Positions 18,968 through 26,906 are shown, counted from the first letter of the stretch. The stretch: 40,816 bases of DNA from Chloroflexota bacterium (GCA_963170165.1 CAUJGQ010000081.1:1-40816), one strand, 5' to 3'. Translations and numbers: made by a program. The notes: generated by a model from the letters alone, not told the origin.

Positions 18968-19309
18968 TCACACCCACAGCTGCATCACCGAGCGCGGCTC
19001 GGGCGGGATCACCCGCAGCGCCTTGCGGCCACGGCGGCTGAGCCGGTAGCGGCGCCCGGCCGGTGACGGGTCATCCTCGCCCATGCGCACAATCAGGCCG
19101 GCGCGTTCCAGGGTGAGGATGCCGCCGGCCGCGTCTGCAGGCGGCGCGTAGAAGCGCTGTGCGGCAATCTCGCGGGCAAGCGCCGCATAGGGCCGCGGTC
19201 CGGAGCGGCGCAGCGCCAGCAAGACGATCTGCTGGCTGGGGCTGAGATCGACCGCAGTGGCCGGCGCCCGCGCCGGGAGCAGGCCGCGCAGTCTGGCCAT
19301 CAGCCCCAT
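18968..19309 (-). CDS. Putative winged-helix protein
   Basis: The protein has 113 residues from ATG 19309 (AGGAG about 10 nt upstream; the frame is open further but without support). The segment LSPSQQIVLLALRRSGPRPYAALAREIAAQ, followed by AAGGILTLERAGLIVRMGEDDPSPAGRRYRLSRRGRKAL, resembles a winged helix with a wing ending RRYRLSRRGRKAL, as in PadR/MarR-like regulators. The N-terminus is basic (MARLRGLLPARAP). It lies 23 bp after the NTF2-like gene and is probably cotranscribed with it. Regulator function is inferred from the fold by eye. Confidence 0.6.
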   Translation of the reverse strand: MGLMARLRGLLPARAPATAVDLSPSQQIVLLALRRSGPRPYAALAREIAAQRFYAPPADAAGGILTLERAGLIVRMGEDDPSPAGRRYRLSRRGRKALRVIPPEPRSVMQLWV

Positions 19310-19332
19310 ACCGAAGCGCTCCTGTGGCGGGG

Positions 19333-19617
19333 CTACGCGCCTTCGGCCTTGACGATCTTCCACGTGCCGCCCTGCTGTTCCCAGTACGAGCGGATGGTCT
19401 GCGACTCAGCGTCGTTGCTGTACTTGATCTCGAAGATGCACTGGCTGCCTTCCTGGCGCTCCCCGACAATCTCGGCCTTATTGACGCCACGCGGCGGCCG
19501 GATGCCCAGCGCGCCGAACGCCTGCAAGGCCGCCGGCTCAAAGTCCGCCATCACGCCGCCCATGTTGCCTGCCACCACATACGCCCCGTGCCGCTCTGCC
19601 GTCTCTCGCGCGTCCAC
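19333..19617 (-). CDS. NTF2-like (SnoaL-type) small protein
   Basis: The protein has 94 residues from GTG 19617, chosen because AGGGGG lies 7 nt upstream and because the longer frame upstream runs through minisatellite sequence. The pattern (VMADFEPAALQAFGALGIRPP, QCIFEIKYSNDAESQTIRSYWEQQGGTWKIVKAEG) fits half of an NTF2-like cone fold ending in the usual 'W-x-I-x-x-x-E' strand. Members bind small molecules or act as enzymes; no catalytic residue is obvious. It is followed by the winged-helix gene. Confidence 0.6.
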   Translation of the reverse strand: MDARETAERHGAYVVAGNMGGVMADFEPAALQAFGALGIRPPRGVNKAEIVGERQEGSQCIFEIKYSNDAESQTIRSYWEQQGGTWKIVKAEGA

Positions 19618-19645
19618 TGCTTCCCCCTGTGTGTGCTGCTCACCA

Positions 19646-19660
19646 GTGTGCCGGACACAC
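19646..19660. promoter_or_regulatory. Possible operator dyad GTGTG-N5-CACAC
   Basis: A perfect 5-bp dyad (GTGTGCCGGACACAC) lies about 30 bp upstream of the GTG start of the NTF2-like/winged-helix pair. It could be an autoregulatory operator for the winged-helix protein. The dyad is short, so chance is possible. Confidence 0.25.
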
Positions 19661-19690
19661 CCGCAAACGCCAAGGGGCCCGATGGCGGGC

Positions 19691-19810
19691 GGTGACGGCG
19701 GTGACGGCAATCCCCGAGAGGGTGACAGCGGTGACGGCGGTGACGGCAATCCGCGAAAGGGGTGACAGCGGTGACGGCGGTGACGGCGGTGACGGCAATG
19801 CCCGAGAGGG
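19691..19810. repeat. 9-bp minisatellite arm D
   Basis: Plus-strand GGTGACGGC/GGTGACAGC units with inserts AATCCCCGAGAG, AATCCGCGAAAG and AATGCCCGAGAG. One insert carries an extra G (run of four G near 19758-19761) that breaks the 3-bp phase. It lies about 75 bp upstream of the NTF2-like gene start and forms the left arm of a second composite element (19691-20165). Confidence 0.9.
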
Positions 19811-20066
19811 CCGGGCCGCTCGCGTAGCGGGCTGCCCTCTGCGCTGCCCGTACCCCCCCGCTCGCTGCGCTCACGACCCCCCTGCTAGGGGGGTGAACGA
19901 AGGGGGGGTGCCCGCCACCTCCGTCGCTGCCAGTACCCCCCCGCTCGCTGCGCTCACGACCCCCCTGCTAGGGGGGTGAACGAAGGGGCGCTGCCCGCCA
20001 CCCCCGTTATCCCCCCTAGCAGGGGGGATGCCCGCAGGGCAGGGGGGTCCGGCTCTCCCCGCGCTC
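19811..20066. repeat. C6/G6 hairpin cassette core of the second composite element
   Basis: The block opens with the dyad phrase CCGCTCGCGTAGCGG and contains two nearly identical tandem copies (about 19855-19915 and 19936-19995) of a module with hairpins ACCCCCC-TGCTA-GGGGGGT at 19876-19894 and 19959-19977. A reversed-loop hairpin ATCCCCCC-TAGCA-GGGGGGAT follows at 20009-20029, then GGGCAGGGGGGTCCGGCTC. No gene is present. Sequence identity with 1-203 is very high by eye. Confidence 0.85.
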
Positions 20067-20165
20067 GCCGTCACCCGCTCCGGGGATTGCCGTCACCACC
20101 GTCACCGCCGTCACCCTCTCGGGAATTGCCGTCACCGCCGTCACCACCGTCACCGTCGTCACCGG
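20067..20165. repeat. 9-bp minisatellite arm E (inverted to arm D)
   Basis: GCCGTCACC units on the plus strand with inserts at CGCTCCGGGGATT and CTCTCGGGAATT. The array ends in the stop codon of the ABC ATPase gene: its last codons are followed by CGG TGA C of the first repeat unit. It faces arm D across the cassette core. Confidence 0.9.
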
Positions 20166-21274
20166 CTCCCCTTCGGTGGCGCGGCGGGCTCGGGCTGCGG
20201 CACGAGGTGGACGGCGCTGGCCTTGAAGCTGGCGACCAGGGCAGCCCCCGGAACGATCGCCAGTTCCTCGGCCGAGCGGCGGGTGACAACCGCCACCAAG
20301 GGGAACCCGCAGTCCAGCTCGACCCGCCGCTGGCCGCCCGTCGGGGTGACGGCACCGACCACCGCGGGCAGGCGGTTGCGGGCGCTGGTGGCGACCGGCT
20401 CGGCGGTGGCAGGGGCGAGCACCACATCCTCCGGCCGGATGCAAAGGAACACCGCATCCCCCAGGGGGAGGGCAGCGCCCGCCGCTTCTATCAGAACACC
20501 GCCCGCCCGCACCTGCGCCACGCTCTCCCCGCGCGCCACCACCACGCCCGGCACAATCGTCTCCACGCCCAGGAAAGCGGCGACCTCCGGGTCAGCCGGC
20601 CGGGCAAACACCGCCTCGACACTCCCCGCCTGGCGCAGCCGCCCGCCGATGAGGACAGCGACCCGCGTGGCAAGCTGAAGCGCTTCATCACGGTCGTGGG
20701 TGACCAGCACTGTCGTCTGTCCTTGCTGGTGCAGCAGGTGGCCCAGATCGGCAGCCAGCCGGGCGCGGGTGGGGGCATCGAGCGCGCTGAATGGCTCGTC
20801 CAGCAGCAGCACCTCCGGGTCGAGGGCCAGCGCTCGCGCCAGCGACGCCCGCTGCGCCTCGCCGCCGGACAGCTGGTGCGGACGCCGCCGGGCCAGCCCG
20901 CCGATGCCGAGCGCCTCCAGCCAGCGACCGGCGCGCTGCCCCCGCTCGCTGCGACGCACGCCGCGCAGGCGCATGCCCAGGATGACGTTGTCACGCACGC
21001 TGCGGTCTAGCAGCAGCGGCTCTTGGAACACCGTCGCCATGCGCCGGCGCGCCGCGAGCTCGTGCCCGGTGACCGGCCGGCCGTCGAGCAGCACCGCGCC
21101 GGCCGCCGGGCGTTCCAGCAGCCCCAGCACCTGCACCAGTGTGCTCTTGCCGGCGCCGTTGGGGCCCACCACGGCCAGCACCTCACCGGATACGATCTCC
21201 AGCGCGGGTACATCCAGCGTGACCTGGCCGCCGCGGCGGACGATGACATCGTGGAGCGCGAGCTTTGGCGTCAT
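20159..21274 (-). CDS. Tungstate/molybdate-type ABC transporter ATPase with TOBE domain
   Basis: The protein has 371 residues. Walker A is GPNGAGKST (about 37-45), the signature is LSGGEAQRASLARAL and Walker B is VLLLDEPFSALD, followed by the H-loop VTHDRDEAL. The C-terminal ~130 residues form TOBE-like repeats (VAQVRAGGVLIEAAG..., FLCIRPEDVVLAPATAEP, then NRLPAVVGAVTPTGGQRRVELDCGFPLVAVVTRRSAEELAIVPGAALVASFKASAVHLV), as in ModC/TupC/WtpC that bind oxyanion. The start overlaps the permease stop by 4 bp (ATGA). Substrate tungstate or molybdate is inferred from the permease and the ModE-like gene. The stop is supplied by the minisatellite. Confidence 0.88.
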   Translation of the reverse strand: MTPKLALHDVIVRRGGQVTLDVPALEIVSGEVLAVVGPNGAGKSTLVQVLGLLERPAAGAVLLDGRPVTGHELAARRRMATVFQEPLLLDRSVRDNVILGMRLRGVRRSERGQRAGRWLEALGIGGLARRRPHQLSGGEAQRASLARALALDPEVLLLDEPFSALDAPTRARLAADLGHLLHQQGQTTVLVTHDRDEALQLATRVAVLIGGRLRQAGSVEAVFARPADPEVAAFLGVETIVPGVVVARGESVAQVRAGGVLIEAAGAALPLGDAVFLCIRPEDVVLAPATAEPVATSARNRLPAVVGAVTPTGGQRRVELDCGFPLVAVVTRRSAEELAIVPGAALVASFKASAVHLVPQPEPAAPPKGSR

Positions 21275-21969
21275 GCGCGGCGCGCCCGTTGCTGGAGCAG
21301 GGTGAGGAGCAGCGTGACGGCGAACACCAGCGCCAGCAGGATGATGCCCAGCGCCAGCGCCACATCGAAGTTGCCGCGGCCGGTCTCCAGCACCACCGTC
21401 GTGGTCAGCACGCGCGTTTCGCCCTTGATGTTGCCGCCCACTTGCAGCGAGGCGCCCACCTCGGAGATGGCGGCGCCGAACGCGACCATGACCGCGGCGA
21501 TCAGGAGCAGCCGCGCCTCCCGCGCCAGCAGCGCCAGCGTTTGCAGGCGTGAGGCGCCGAGCGCGACGATCTGCAACCGCAGCTTGGGATGCAGCCCCTG
21601 GATGGCCGTGGCCGTCAGGCCGGTGACGACCGGCGCGGCCAGAATCGCCTGTGCCAGCGCCATCGCCGTCTTGGTGTACAGGATATCCAGCTCACCCAGC
21701 GGGCCGGAGCGCCAGAGCATCAGCGCCACCAGCAGGCCCACCACCACCGGCGGCATGCCCATACCGGTGTTGACGAACGCCAGCGCCACCGACCGGCCGC
21801 GAAACTGCCGCTGGGCCAGCAGCATCCCCAGCGGTACGCCGATGGTGAGGCTCAGGGCGGTGGCCGCCGCCGACACCAGCAGCGAACGAAGGGTGATCTC
21901 CAGCACCTCGCGGTCGCCGGTCACAATCAGCCGGACCGCTTCGCGCAGGCCATCCCACAACAGGTCCAT
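21271..21969 (-). CDS. tupB: Tungstate-type ABC transporter permease (TupB-like)
   Basis: The protein has 232 residues with about five transmembrane segments: TLRSLLVSAAATALSLTIGVPLGMLLA, LAFVNTGMGMPPVVVGLLVALMLW, ILAAPVVTGLTATAIQGL, LLIAAVMVAFGAAISEVGASLQVGGNIKGETRVLTT (including the EAA-type loop region) and LALGIILLALVFAVTLLLTLL. The segment GFNTGMGMPPVVVGL-like and the 'ISEVGASLQVGGNI' stretch are characteristic of TupB/WtpB-like permeases. It lies in an operon with the ATPase (4-bp overlap) and the ModE-like gene. No TupA/ModA binding protein gene is found in the window. Confidence 0.85.
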   Translation of the reverse strand: MDLLWDGLREAVRLIVTGDREVLEITLRSLLVSAAATALSLTIGVPLGMLLAQRQFRGRSVALAFVNTGMGMPPVVVGLLVALMLWRSGPLGELDILYTKTAMALAQAILAAPVVTGLTATAIQGLHPKLRLQIVALGASRLQTLALLAREARLLLIAAVMVAFGAAISEVGASLQVGGNIKGETRVLTTTVVLETGRGNFDVALALGIILLALVFAVTLLLTLLQQRARRA

Positions 21970-22007
21970 GCGGTCGCTCCGTTATGCCGGTGCGGGCATA
22001 GCGGTGA

Positions 22008-22403
22008 CTATTGAACCACAGCGGGCGGGGAAGCAGCAGGCTCGGCCGGTGCGGCGCCGCGGCATGCGGGGTAGCCGGCAAAGGCGGCGGTGAACTCGCG
22101 CCGTAGCGCCTCATCCATGCGCCGCTGGAACTCGCGGAACCGGAGCACCAGCTCCTCCCCTGCAGGTGTGAGGCTGGTATGGCCGCCGCCCGCGCCGCCG
22201 GTCTCGCTCGCCACCAACGTCAGGCCAAGGGTCTGTTCCAGTTCCTTGATCTTGCCCCAGGCGCGGCGGTAGGACAGGCCCAGCCGCCCGGCGGCATGGG
22301 AGAGCGAGCCCGTATCGCGCACCGCCTCCAGCAGGCCAACGCGATACTCGCTGAACGCCATGCCGCCGTCATGTTCGAGCCAGAGCTTGAGCCGGCCTTC
22401 CAC
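22008..22403 (-). CDS. ModE-like winged-helix regulator (DNA-binding domain only)
   Basis: The protein has 131 residues from GTG 22403 (G-rich Shine-Dalgarno about 8 nt upstream). It matches the ModE N-terminal LysR-type HTH: LLEAVRDTGSLSHAAGRLGLSYRRAWGKIKELEQTLG, then the Gly-rich wing ASETGGAGGGHTSLTPAGEELVLRFREFQ. There is no C-terminal molbindin (TOBE) domain, so molybdate/tungstate sensing would need another partner, as in short ModE-like proteins. It lies directly upstream of tupB (38-bp gap), which supports a role in regulating the importer or Mo/W metabolism. The C-terminus (last ~20 residues) is Ala/Pro-rich with one Cys. Confidence 0.85.
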   Translation of the reverse strand: MEGRLKLWLEHDGGMAFSEYRVGLLEAVRDTGSLSHAAGRLGLSYRRAWGKIKELEQTLGLTLVASETGGAGGGHTSLTPAGEELVLRFREFQRRMDEALRREFTAAFAGYPACRGAAPAEPAASPPAVVQ

Positions 22404-22419
22404 GAGCGGCCCCCCCGCG

Positions 22420-22593
22420 CTAGCGCCGCCGGAACGCACCCATCCCGGCATAGCCGGCCGGCAACGCCAGGCCAATGGCGATGACCGGCGTCAGTACATC
22501 GCCAGCCGACAAGCTGGCGCGATGCGCCGCCAGCTGTACCCCGACGATCAGCCCGATCAGAAACACGGCCAGCCACACCTGCTTGCGGGACAT
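22420..22593 (-). CDS. Small two-helix membrane protein
   Basis: The protein has 57 residues from ATG 22593 (GGAGG about 8 nt upstream). Hydrophobic segments VWLAVFLIGLIVGVQLAA and LTPVIAIGLALPAGYAGMGAF are joined by a short polar loop; the C-terminus is RRR. I recognise no family. It is first in a tight minus-strand set with the ModE-like regulator (16-bp gap) and the tup genes, so it may assist the transporter. The function is unknown. Confidence 0.55.
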   Translation of the reverse strand: MSRKQVWLAVFLIGLIVGVQLAAHRASLSAGDVLTPVIAIGLALPAGYAGMGAFRRR

Positions 22594-22720
22594 CAGTGAC
22601 CTCCACCACACCGGGACAGGGAAACGCGCGTGGCGGACCTCCCGGCCTCCCGGCCAGTCAATCACCCAAACGTGCGAGCCGTCAACCTCGGCCAGCCTCG
22701 CACCCGCGGCACGGCCTGAT

Positions 22721-22726
22721 TACGAT
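22721..22726 (+). promoter_or_regulatory. Possible -10 (TACGAT) for the methyltransferase operon
   Basis: TACGAT lies 24 bp upstream of the ATG at 22750, between the divergent small membrane protein and the methyltransferase. No clear -35 is seen. Confidence 0.35.
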
Positions 22727-22749
22727 AGACGGGCAGCGCGGAGGGGAGC

Positions 22750-23913
22750 ATGCAGGACGAATTCGGCACGCACACGGACAATGCCGCACTGTCCGCGCTG
22801 ATCGCCACCGAGATCAGCGCCTGCGGGCCGGTGCCCTTTCGCCGGTTCATGGAGCTAGCGCTGTATCAGCCGGTGCACGGCTACTACGCCGCCCCGGATG
22901 AGCGTATCGGCCCGCGCGGCGATTATCTGACCAGCCCGGAGATCAGCCCGCTGTTCGGCGCCACCGCAGGCCGGCAGGTCGCCGAGGTGTGGCGGCTGCT
23001 GGGCGAGCCGGACCCGTTCACCGTCGTCGAGCCAGGGCCGGGCAACGGCGCCCTGGCTGCGGACCTGCTCCGCTGGGCGGCGCGCGCCGAGCCACGGCTA
23101 CGCCGGGCGATACGCTACGTACTCGTCGAACGGTTCGACCAGCAACGCCTGCGCCAGCAGCGGCAGCTCGATGCGGAGCCGGGCGTGAGCTGGAGCGCAG
23201 CGCTGCCCGCAGGGATCACCGGCTGCATCATCACCAACGAGCTGCTCGATGCGCTGCCCGTGCACCTCGTGCGCCGGCACGCGGACCGGCTGGAAGAGGC
23301 GTACGTTGAGCGGCATGCCGGCGGCTTCCGGCTCGTCTGGCAGGCGCCATCGACGGTGGCGATCCCGGCGTACTTCGCGGCGTTGGGGCTGATGCCCGCG
23401 CCGGACGCCGTGGCCGAAGTGAATCTGGAGGCGCCGGCCTGGCTGGCGGCCGCTGCTGCCACGCTGGCGGCCGGCGCGCTGCTGACTCTGGACTACGGCT
23501 ACCCAGCCCGGCGGCTGTATGCCCCCTGGCGCCGGCAGGGGACGCTCATGACCTTCTACCGGCATACACCGGGCGATGACCCGTTGCAGCGGGTCGGGCG
23601 GCAGGACATCACCGCCCACGTTGACTTCACCTCCGTCGCCCGCGCCGGCCTCGACGCCGGCCTCGAGCTGTCTGGCTTCACCACGCAGGCCGGCTTCCTG
23701 ACGGCGCTGGGCCTGCATGAGGCGCTCAGCATACCCCCCGGCGAGGAGCTGTTTGCCAGGCGGCGCGCCGTTGATGCGCTGACGGAGGCGAGTGGCCTCG
23801 GGCGGGTGCGGGTGCTGGCGCTGACGCGCGGACTGGGCGGCGTCACGCTGCGCGGGTTTGCCGGCGCGCCCGCCGCCGCGGCGGCGCTATTCGGCGAGGA
23901 GGAGGAAGGCTAA
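22750..23913 (+). CDS. SAM-dependent methyltransferase, MidA/NDUFAF7 family
   Basis: The protein has 387 residues with GGAGGGG upstream of the ATG. It has the family's diagnostic N-terminus (GPVPFRRFMELALYQPVHGYYA, GDYLTSPEISPLFGATAGRQVAEVW), SAM motif I VVEPGPGNGALAADLL, the NELLDALPVHLV motif, LTLDYGYPARRLYAPWRRQGTLMTFYRHT and DITAHVDFTSV. The mitochondrial member NDUFAF7/MidA methylates an arginine of a complex I subunit; the bacterial target is not established. The last codon overlaps the peroxiredoxin start (TAATG), so translation is coupled. Confidence 0.9.
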   Translation: MQDEFGTHTDNAALSALIATEISACGPVPFRRFMELALYQPVHGYYAAPDERIGPRGDYLTSPEISPLFGATAGRQVAEVWRLLGEPDPFTVVEPGPGNGALAADLLRWAARAEPRLRRAIRYVLVERFDQQRLRQQRQLDAEPGVSWSAALPAGITGCIITNELLDALPVHLVRRHADRLEEAYVERHAGGFRLVWQAPSTVAIPAYFAALGLMPAPDAVAEVNLEAPAWLAAAAATLAAGALLTLDYGYPARRLYAPWRRQGTLMTFYRHTPGDDPLQRVGRQDITAHVDFTSVARAGLDAGLELSGFTTQAGFLTALGLHEALSIPPGEELFARRRAVDALTEASGLGRVRVLALTRGLGGVTLRGFAGAPAAAAALFGEEEEG

Positions 23914-24368
23914 TGCACGCACGGGCGGCGGGCGAAACGGCGCCGGACTTCACGCTTCCGGGCACCACCGGCGCTGTCCGGCTGTCGGATGCGTTGCGTG
24001 ATGGGCCGGTGGTGGTCACGTTCTACCAGGAGGACAGCACGCCTGCCTGCCGCCAGCAGCTGGCCGCCCTGCGCGATGACGGCGACCTCCTGCGCGAGGC
24101 CGGGGCGCGAGTGATCGCCATCGCGGTGGACCCGCTGGAGCGGCACCAGCAGTTCGCCGCCGAGCTTGCATCACCATTTCCGCTGCTGGTGGACGAGGGC
24201 GGCCGGGTGGCGCAGGAATGGGGCGTGTGGGATGCGGATGCCCGGCGGGCGCGCCGCGCGGCCTTTGTGGTGGGACGCGATGGGCGGTTGATGCTGGCGC
24301 TGCCCTGGTACAGCCCAACCAACAGCAGCCAGTACGAGCAGATCTTCCGCGCGCTGGGGCTCGGCTGA
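23913..24368 (+). CDS. Peroxiredoxin (AhpC/TSA, BCP-like), single Cys
   Basis: The protein has 151 residues in a thioredoxin-fold peroxiredoxin: GETAPDFTLPGTTGAVRLSDAL, the active-site stretch VVVTFYQEDSTPACRQQL with the peroxidatic Cys in the T-P-A-C motif, and VIAIAVDPLERHQQFAAE, FPLLVDEGGRVAQEWGV, AAFVVGRDGRL. Only this one Cys is present, so a 1-Cys mechanism with an external thiol is likely. It reduces peroxides. Translationally coupled to the upstream methyltransferase (1-bp overlap, TAATG). Confidence 0.88.
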   Translation: MHARAAGETAPDFTLPGTTGAVRLSDALRDGPVVVTFYQEDSTPACRQQLAALRDDGDLLREAGARVIAIAVDPLERHQQFAAELASPFPLLVDEGGRVAQEWGVWDADARRARRAAFVVGRDGRLMLALPWYSPTNSSQYEQIFRALGLG

Positions 24369-24392
24369 GCGCCACGCCCAGACGGCGCCCTT

Positions 24393-24400
24393 GCTATCAT
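24393..24400 (+). promoter_or_regulatory. Extended -10 promoter of the serine hydrolase gene
   Basis: TGCTATCAT (TGn plus TATCAT at 24395-24400) lies 33 bp upstream of the GTG start at 24434 and 25 bp after the peroxiredoxin stop. GGAGG follows at a proper distance from the start. Confidence 0.5.
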
Positions 24401-24433
24401 GTGCTGGCCACTGCACAGGGGGAGGTCATACCC

Positions 24434-25582
24434 GTGACGACCGTTGACGCCGCGCTCAGCACCCGGGTCCAGCAGCTGCTGGCAAAGCAGATCGCCGAGG
24501 GCCGCCAGCTCGGCGTGCAGGTGTGCGCCTACCAGCACGGCCGGCGCATCCTCGATGTGCAGGCGGGGACGATGGGCCCGGACGACCCGCGCCCCGTGGG
24601 GCCGGATACGCTGTTCAACTCCTTCTCCACGACCAAGGGGGTCGCGGCCACGGCGCTGCACATCCTGGCCGACCGCGGCCATCTGGCGTATGACACGCCC
24701 GTGGCCGAGTACTGGCCGGAGTTTGCCGCCAAGGGCAAGGGCCGGATCACCGTGGCGCAGGCGATGAGCCACCAGGCAGGGTTGCATGCCCTGCCCAATC
24801 CGCTCAGCTTCGACCTGGTGGGCAACTGGGAGGCCGGCCTGGCGCATGTGGCCGGCGGCGAGCCGGCATGGGAGCCTGGCACTGCCAGCGGCTATCACGC
24901 CATCACCTACGCCTGGGTCGTCGGCGGTATCGTGCAAGGCGCGACCGGCCGTCATATCCGCGACGTGATCCGCGAGGAGATCGCCGAGCCGTTGGGCATC
25001 GCCGATGAGATGTACGTCGGCATCCCAGACGGGGTCGAAGAGCGGCTGGCTACGCTCCAACCCTTCGGCGCCGGCGGTCTGGGCGGCGGGCTGCCGATTC
25101 CACCGGACCACGACTTCTTCAAGGCGATGCCGCCCCAGAGCGACTTCGACTACAACGAAATGCGGGTGCGCAAGGCCTGCCTGCCCTCCGCCAACGGTCA
25201 TTTCAGCGCGCGGGCACTGGCGCGGATGTACGCCGCGCTGGCCAACGGCGGCGAGCTGGACGGCGTGCGCCTGGTCTCGGCGGCGCGGATTCCGCTGATG
25301 CAGCAGATTCTCTGGCAGGAGCCGGACCGCGTCTTGATGATGCCGCTGCGCAAGGGCGCCGGCTACTTCATGGGCGGCCCGGTGCTGGGCGCGGCCGGCG
25401 CCATGGGGCCACGCACCTCCGCCTTCGGCCACTCGGGCGCCGGCGGCTCCATCGCCTTCGCCGACCCGGAGGTAGGGCTGAGCATGGCCGTCACCATCAA
25501 CAAGATGCAGATGTCGCTGCAGGGCGAGGGCCCGACCTTCGAGATCTGCCAGCTGATCCGTGAGGAGCTGGGCGTCAACTGA
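24434..25582 (+). CDS. Beta-lactamase family serine hydrolase (esterase-like)
   Basis: The protein has 382 residues from GTG 24434 (GGAGG about 9 nt upstream). It has the penicillin-binding-protein/class C beta-lactamase fold with catalytic S-x-x-K at S65-K68 (FNSFSTTKGV), a YHAITYAWVVG stretch for the Tyr motif, and HSGAGGSIAFADP in place of KTG. This set is typical of EstB-type esterases and D-aminopeptidase-like hydrolases rather than antibiotic-degrading enzymes. There is no signal peptide, so it is cytoplasmic. The substrate is unknown. Its 3' end overlaps the convergent DUF2851 gene by 8 bp. Confidence 0.88.
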   Translation: MTTVDAALSTRVQQLLAKQIAEGRQLGVQVCAYQHGRRILDVQAGTMGPDDPRPVGPDTLFNSFSTTKGVAATALHILADRGHLAYDTPVAEYWPEFAAKGKGRITVAQAMSHQAGLHALPNPLSFDLVGNWEAGLAHVAGGEPAWEPGTASGYHAITYAWVVGGIVQGATGRHIRDVIREEIAEPLGIADEMYVGIPDGVEERLATLQPFGAGGLGGGLPIPPDHDFFKAMPPQSDFDYNEMRVRKACLPSANGHFSARALARMYAALANGGELDGVRLVSAARIPLMQQILWQEPDRVLMMPLRKGAGYFMGGPVLGAAGAMGPRTSAFGHSGAGGSIAFADPEVGLSMAVTINKMQMSLQGEGPTFEICQLIREELGVN

Positions 25583-26792
25583 GCGGGCAGCGTCCGCAGC
25601 CGCCGCGGCGGCACCACTCGCTGAGCAGGGCGAGCGCTCCCTGCTGGTGCAGCGGCGTGCGCAGCAGCGGGCGGCCCGTGGCCATGCGCAGGTTGCGGGT
25701 CAGGTGCGCGGTTGCGCCGTAGGCTTCGGTGGCGGGCAGCGCCAGCGCCAGGTCGAACACCTGCCCGCGCCGCTCCGACACCCCCGCGCGGATGGCGGCC
25801 CACGGCAGCAGGGCGTTGACCAGCACCTCCACGGCCCGGCCACGGCCGCACGGCGCTGGGGGCTGTGCGCCGCGCACCACGAACGCGGGCACCAGCCCGG
25901 CGCCGCCCTCCACCAGCGCCGCGTCAACCAGCGCACCGGCCGCGGAGACGAGGTCCGGCCGCGCCAGCCGGTCGATGATCACGGCCAGGGCGGCGATGCG
26001 GCGGGCCGGGTGCGCCGCCGGACGGCCGGCAAGCGCCCACGGCAGCACCGGCGCCGGGGCCAGCAGCGCGCCATCCAGCCCGGCGGCGTGCAGCAGCGCT
26101 TGCTCCATCGCGGCGGCGCGGGTGGGTCCGGGCCCGGCCGGCAGCTCCAGCAGCGCCGCGAGTGGCAGCCGGCTGGCGAGCAGGGCCATGGCGCGGGCGT
26201 TGTCCTGCTGGCCCAGGGCCGTGGCCATCGCCACGTACAGCGCCTGGGCGGCGCCGTCCCGCGCAATGGCCGAGCCCAGCGCCTCCGCCTTGCGCGCCAG
26301 CCGCCAGCGGGCCGCATCCTGCACGATGGCCTCGACGGCCGCCTCGCCCAGCCGGGCGGTGGCGGTCGCGCACGGCTCGCGCACCGGCAGCCCGGGAGTG
26401 GCGCCGGCATCGGCAGCGACGACCGGCACCGACCGGCCCCCCGCCAGCGCCGTCGCGGGCGCAGCATCGGCCTCAAACACCACGTGCAGCGCCAGCCCGT
26501 CGTAGGCAGGGTCAGCGGCGTGGCCGTGGTGGGCGAAGTCGGTGGCGGCGCGGTGGAGCTCGACATCCCCCACCACCGGCCCGCCGTCTCCTAGGCGCAC
26601 CACGGCGTCGCGGAAATCGGGGCCGGAGCGGCCACCGGGGCGGCCGGGGTACACCACCGCCACCGGCGTACCATCGGCGGCGGTGGCAGCAGCGCCGAGC
26701 GTTGCAGAGGCCCACAGCCGGGCAAGCTGCGCCTCGGGCGGTGTGCGCGCTGCGCGCCGGCGCCGTGCGGCGGGTCGTTTCTCGCTGGTCAT
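25575..26792 (-). CDS. DUF2851 family protein
   Basis: The protein has 405 residues from ATG 26792, in front of a very basic start (MTSEKRPAARRRRAART). Family features are GRSGPDFRDAVVRL, VGDVELHRAATDFAHHGHAADPAYDGLALHVVF and the Cys-rich end EWCRRGGCGRCPLS. Conserved Asp/Glu/His in the GPDF and DVELH motifs suggest a nuclease-like or metal-binding active site, but no function is established for the family. The longer open frame upstream overlaps the groES promoter region and is not used here. It is convergent with the serine hydrolase and divergent from groES. Confidence 0.85.
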   Translation of the reverse strand: MTSEKRPAARRRRAARTPPEAQLARLWASATLGAAATAADGTPVAVVYPGRPGGRSGPDFRDAVVRLGDGGPVVGDVELHRAATDFAHHGHAADPAYDGLALHVVFEADAAPATALAGGRSVPVVAADAGATPGLPVREPCATATARLGEAAVEAIVQDAARWRLARKAEALGSAIARDGAAQALYVAMATALGQQDNARAMALLASRLPLAALLELPAGPGPTRAAAMEQALLHAAGLDGALLAPAPVLPWALAGRPAAHPARRIAALAVIIDRLARPDLVSAAGALVDAALVEGGAGLVPAFVVRGAQPPAPCGRGRAVEVLVNALLPWAAIRAGVSERRGQVFDLALALPATEAYGATAHLTRNLRMATGRPLLRTPLHQQGALALLSEWCRRGGCGRCPLS

Positions 26793-26877
26793 GCGCCGTG
26801 GCCTCGCGCTGCTCCGTGCCCGCAGGGCCACGGTATACGGGTGGGGCAACGACGGCAACCGCGGCGCACCGGCCCCC

Positions 26878-26906
26878 TTGCCGGTTTGGGAGGATGCCGG
26901 TAAGAT
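26878..26906 (+). promoter_or_regulatory. groESL promoter
   Basis: -35 TTGCCG (26878-26883), a 17-bp spacer, then -10 TAAGAT (26901-26906). The predicted start falls just before the CIRCE element at 26918, the usual arrangement for HrcA-repressed groE operons. Confidence 0.8.

Noticed and set aside
24434-25582. Antibiotic-degrading class C beta-lactamase
   Set aside because: SxxK is present but there is no signal peptide, and the KTG motif is replaced by HSG; this pattern fits esterase-like family members.
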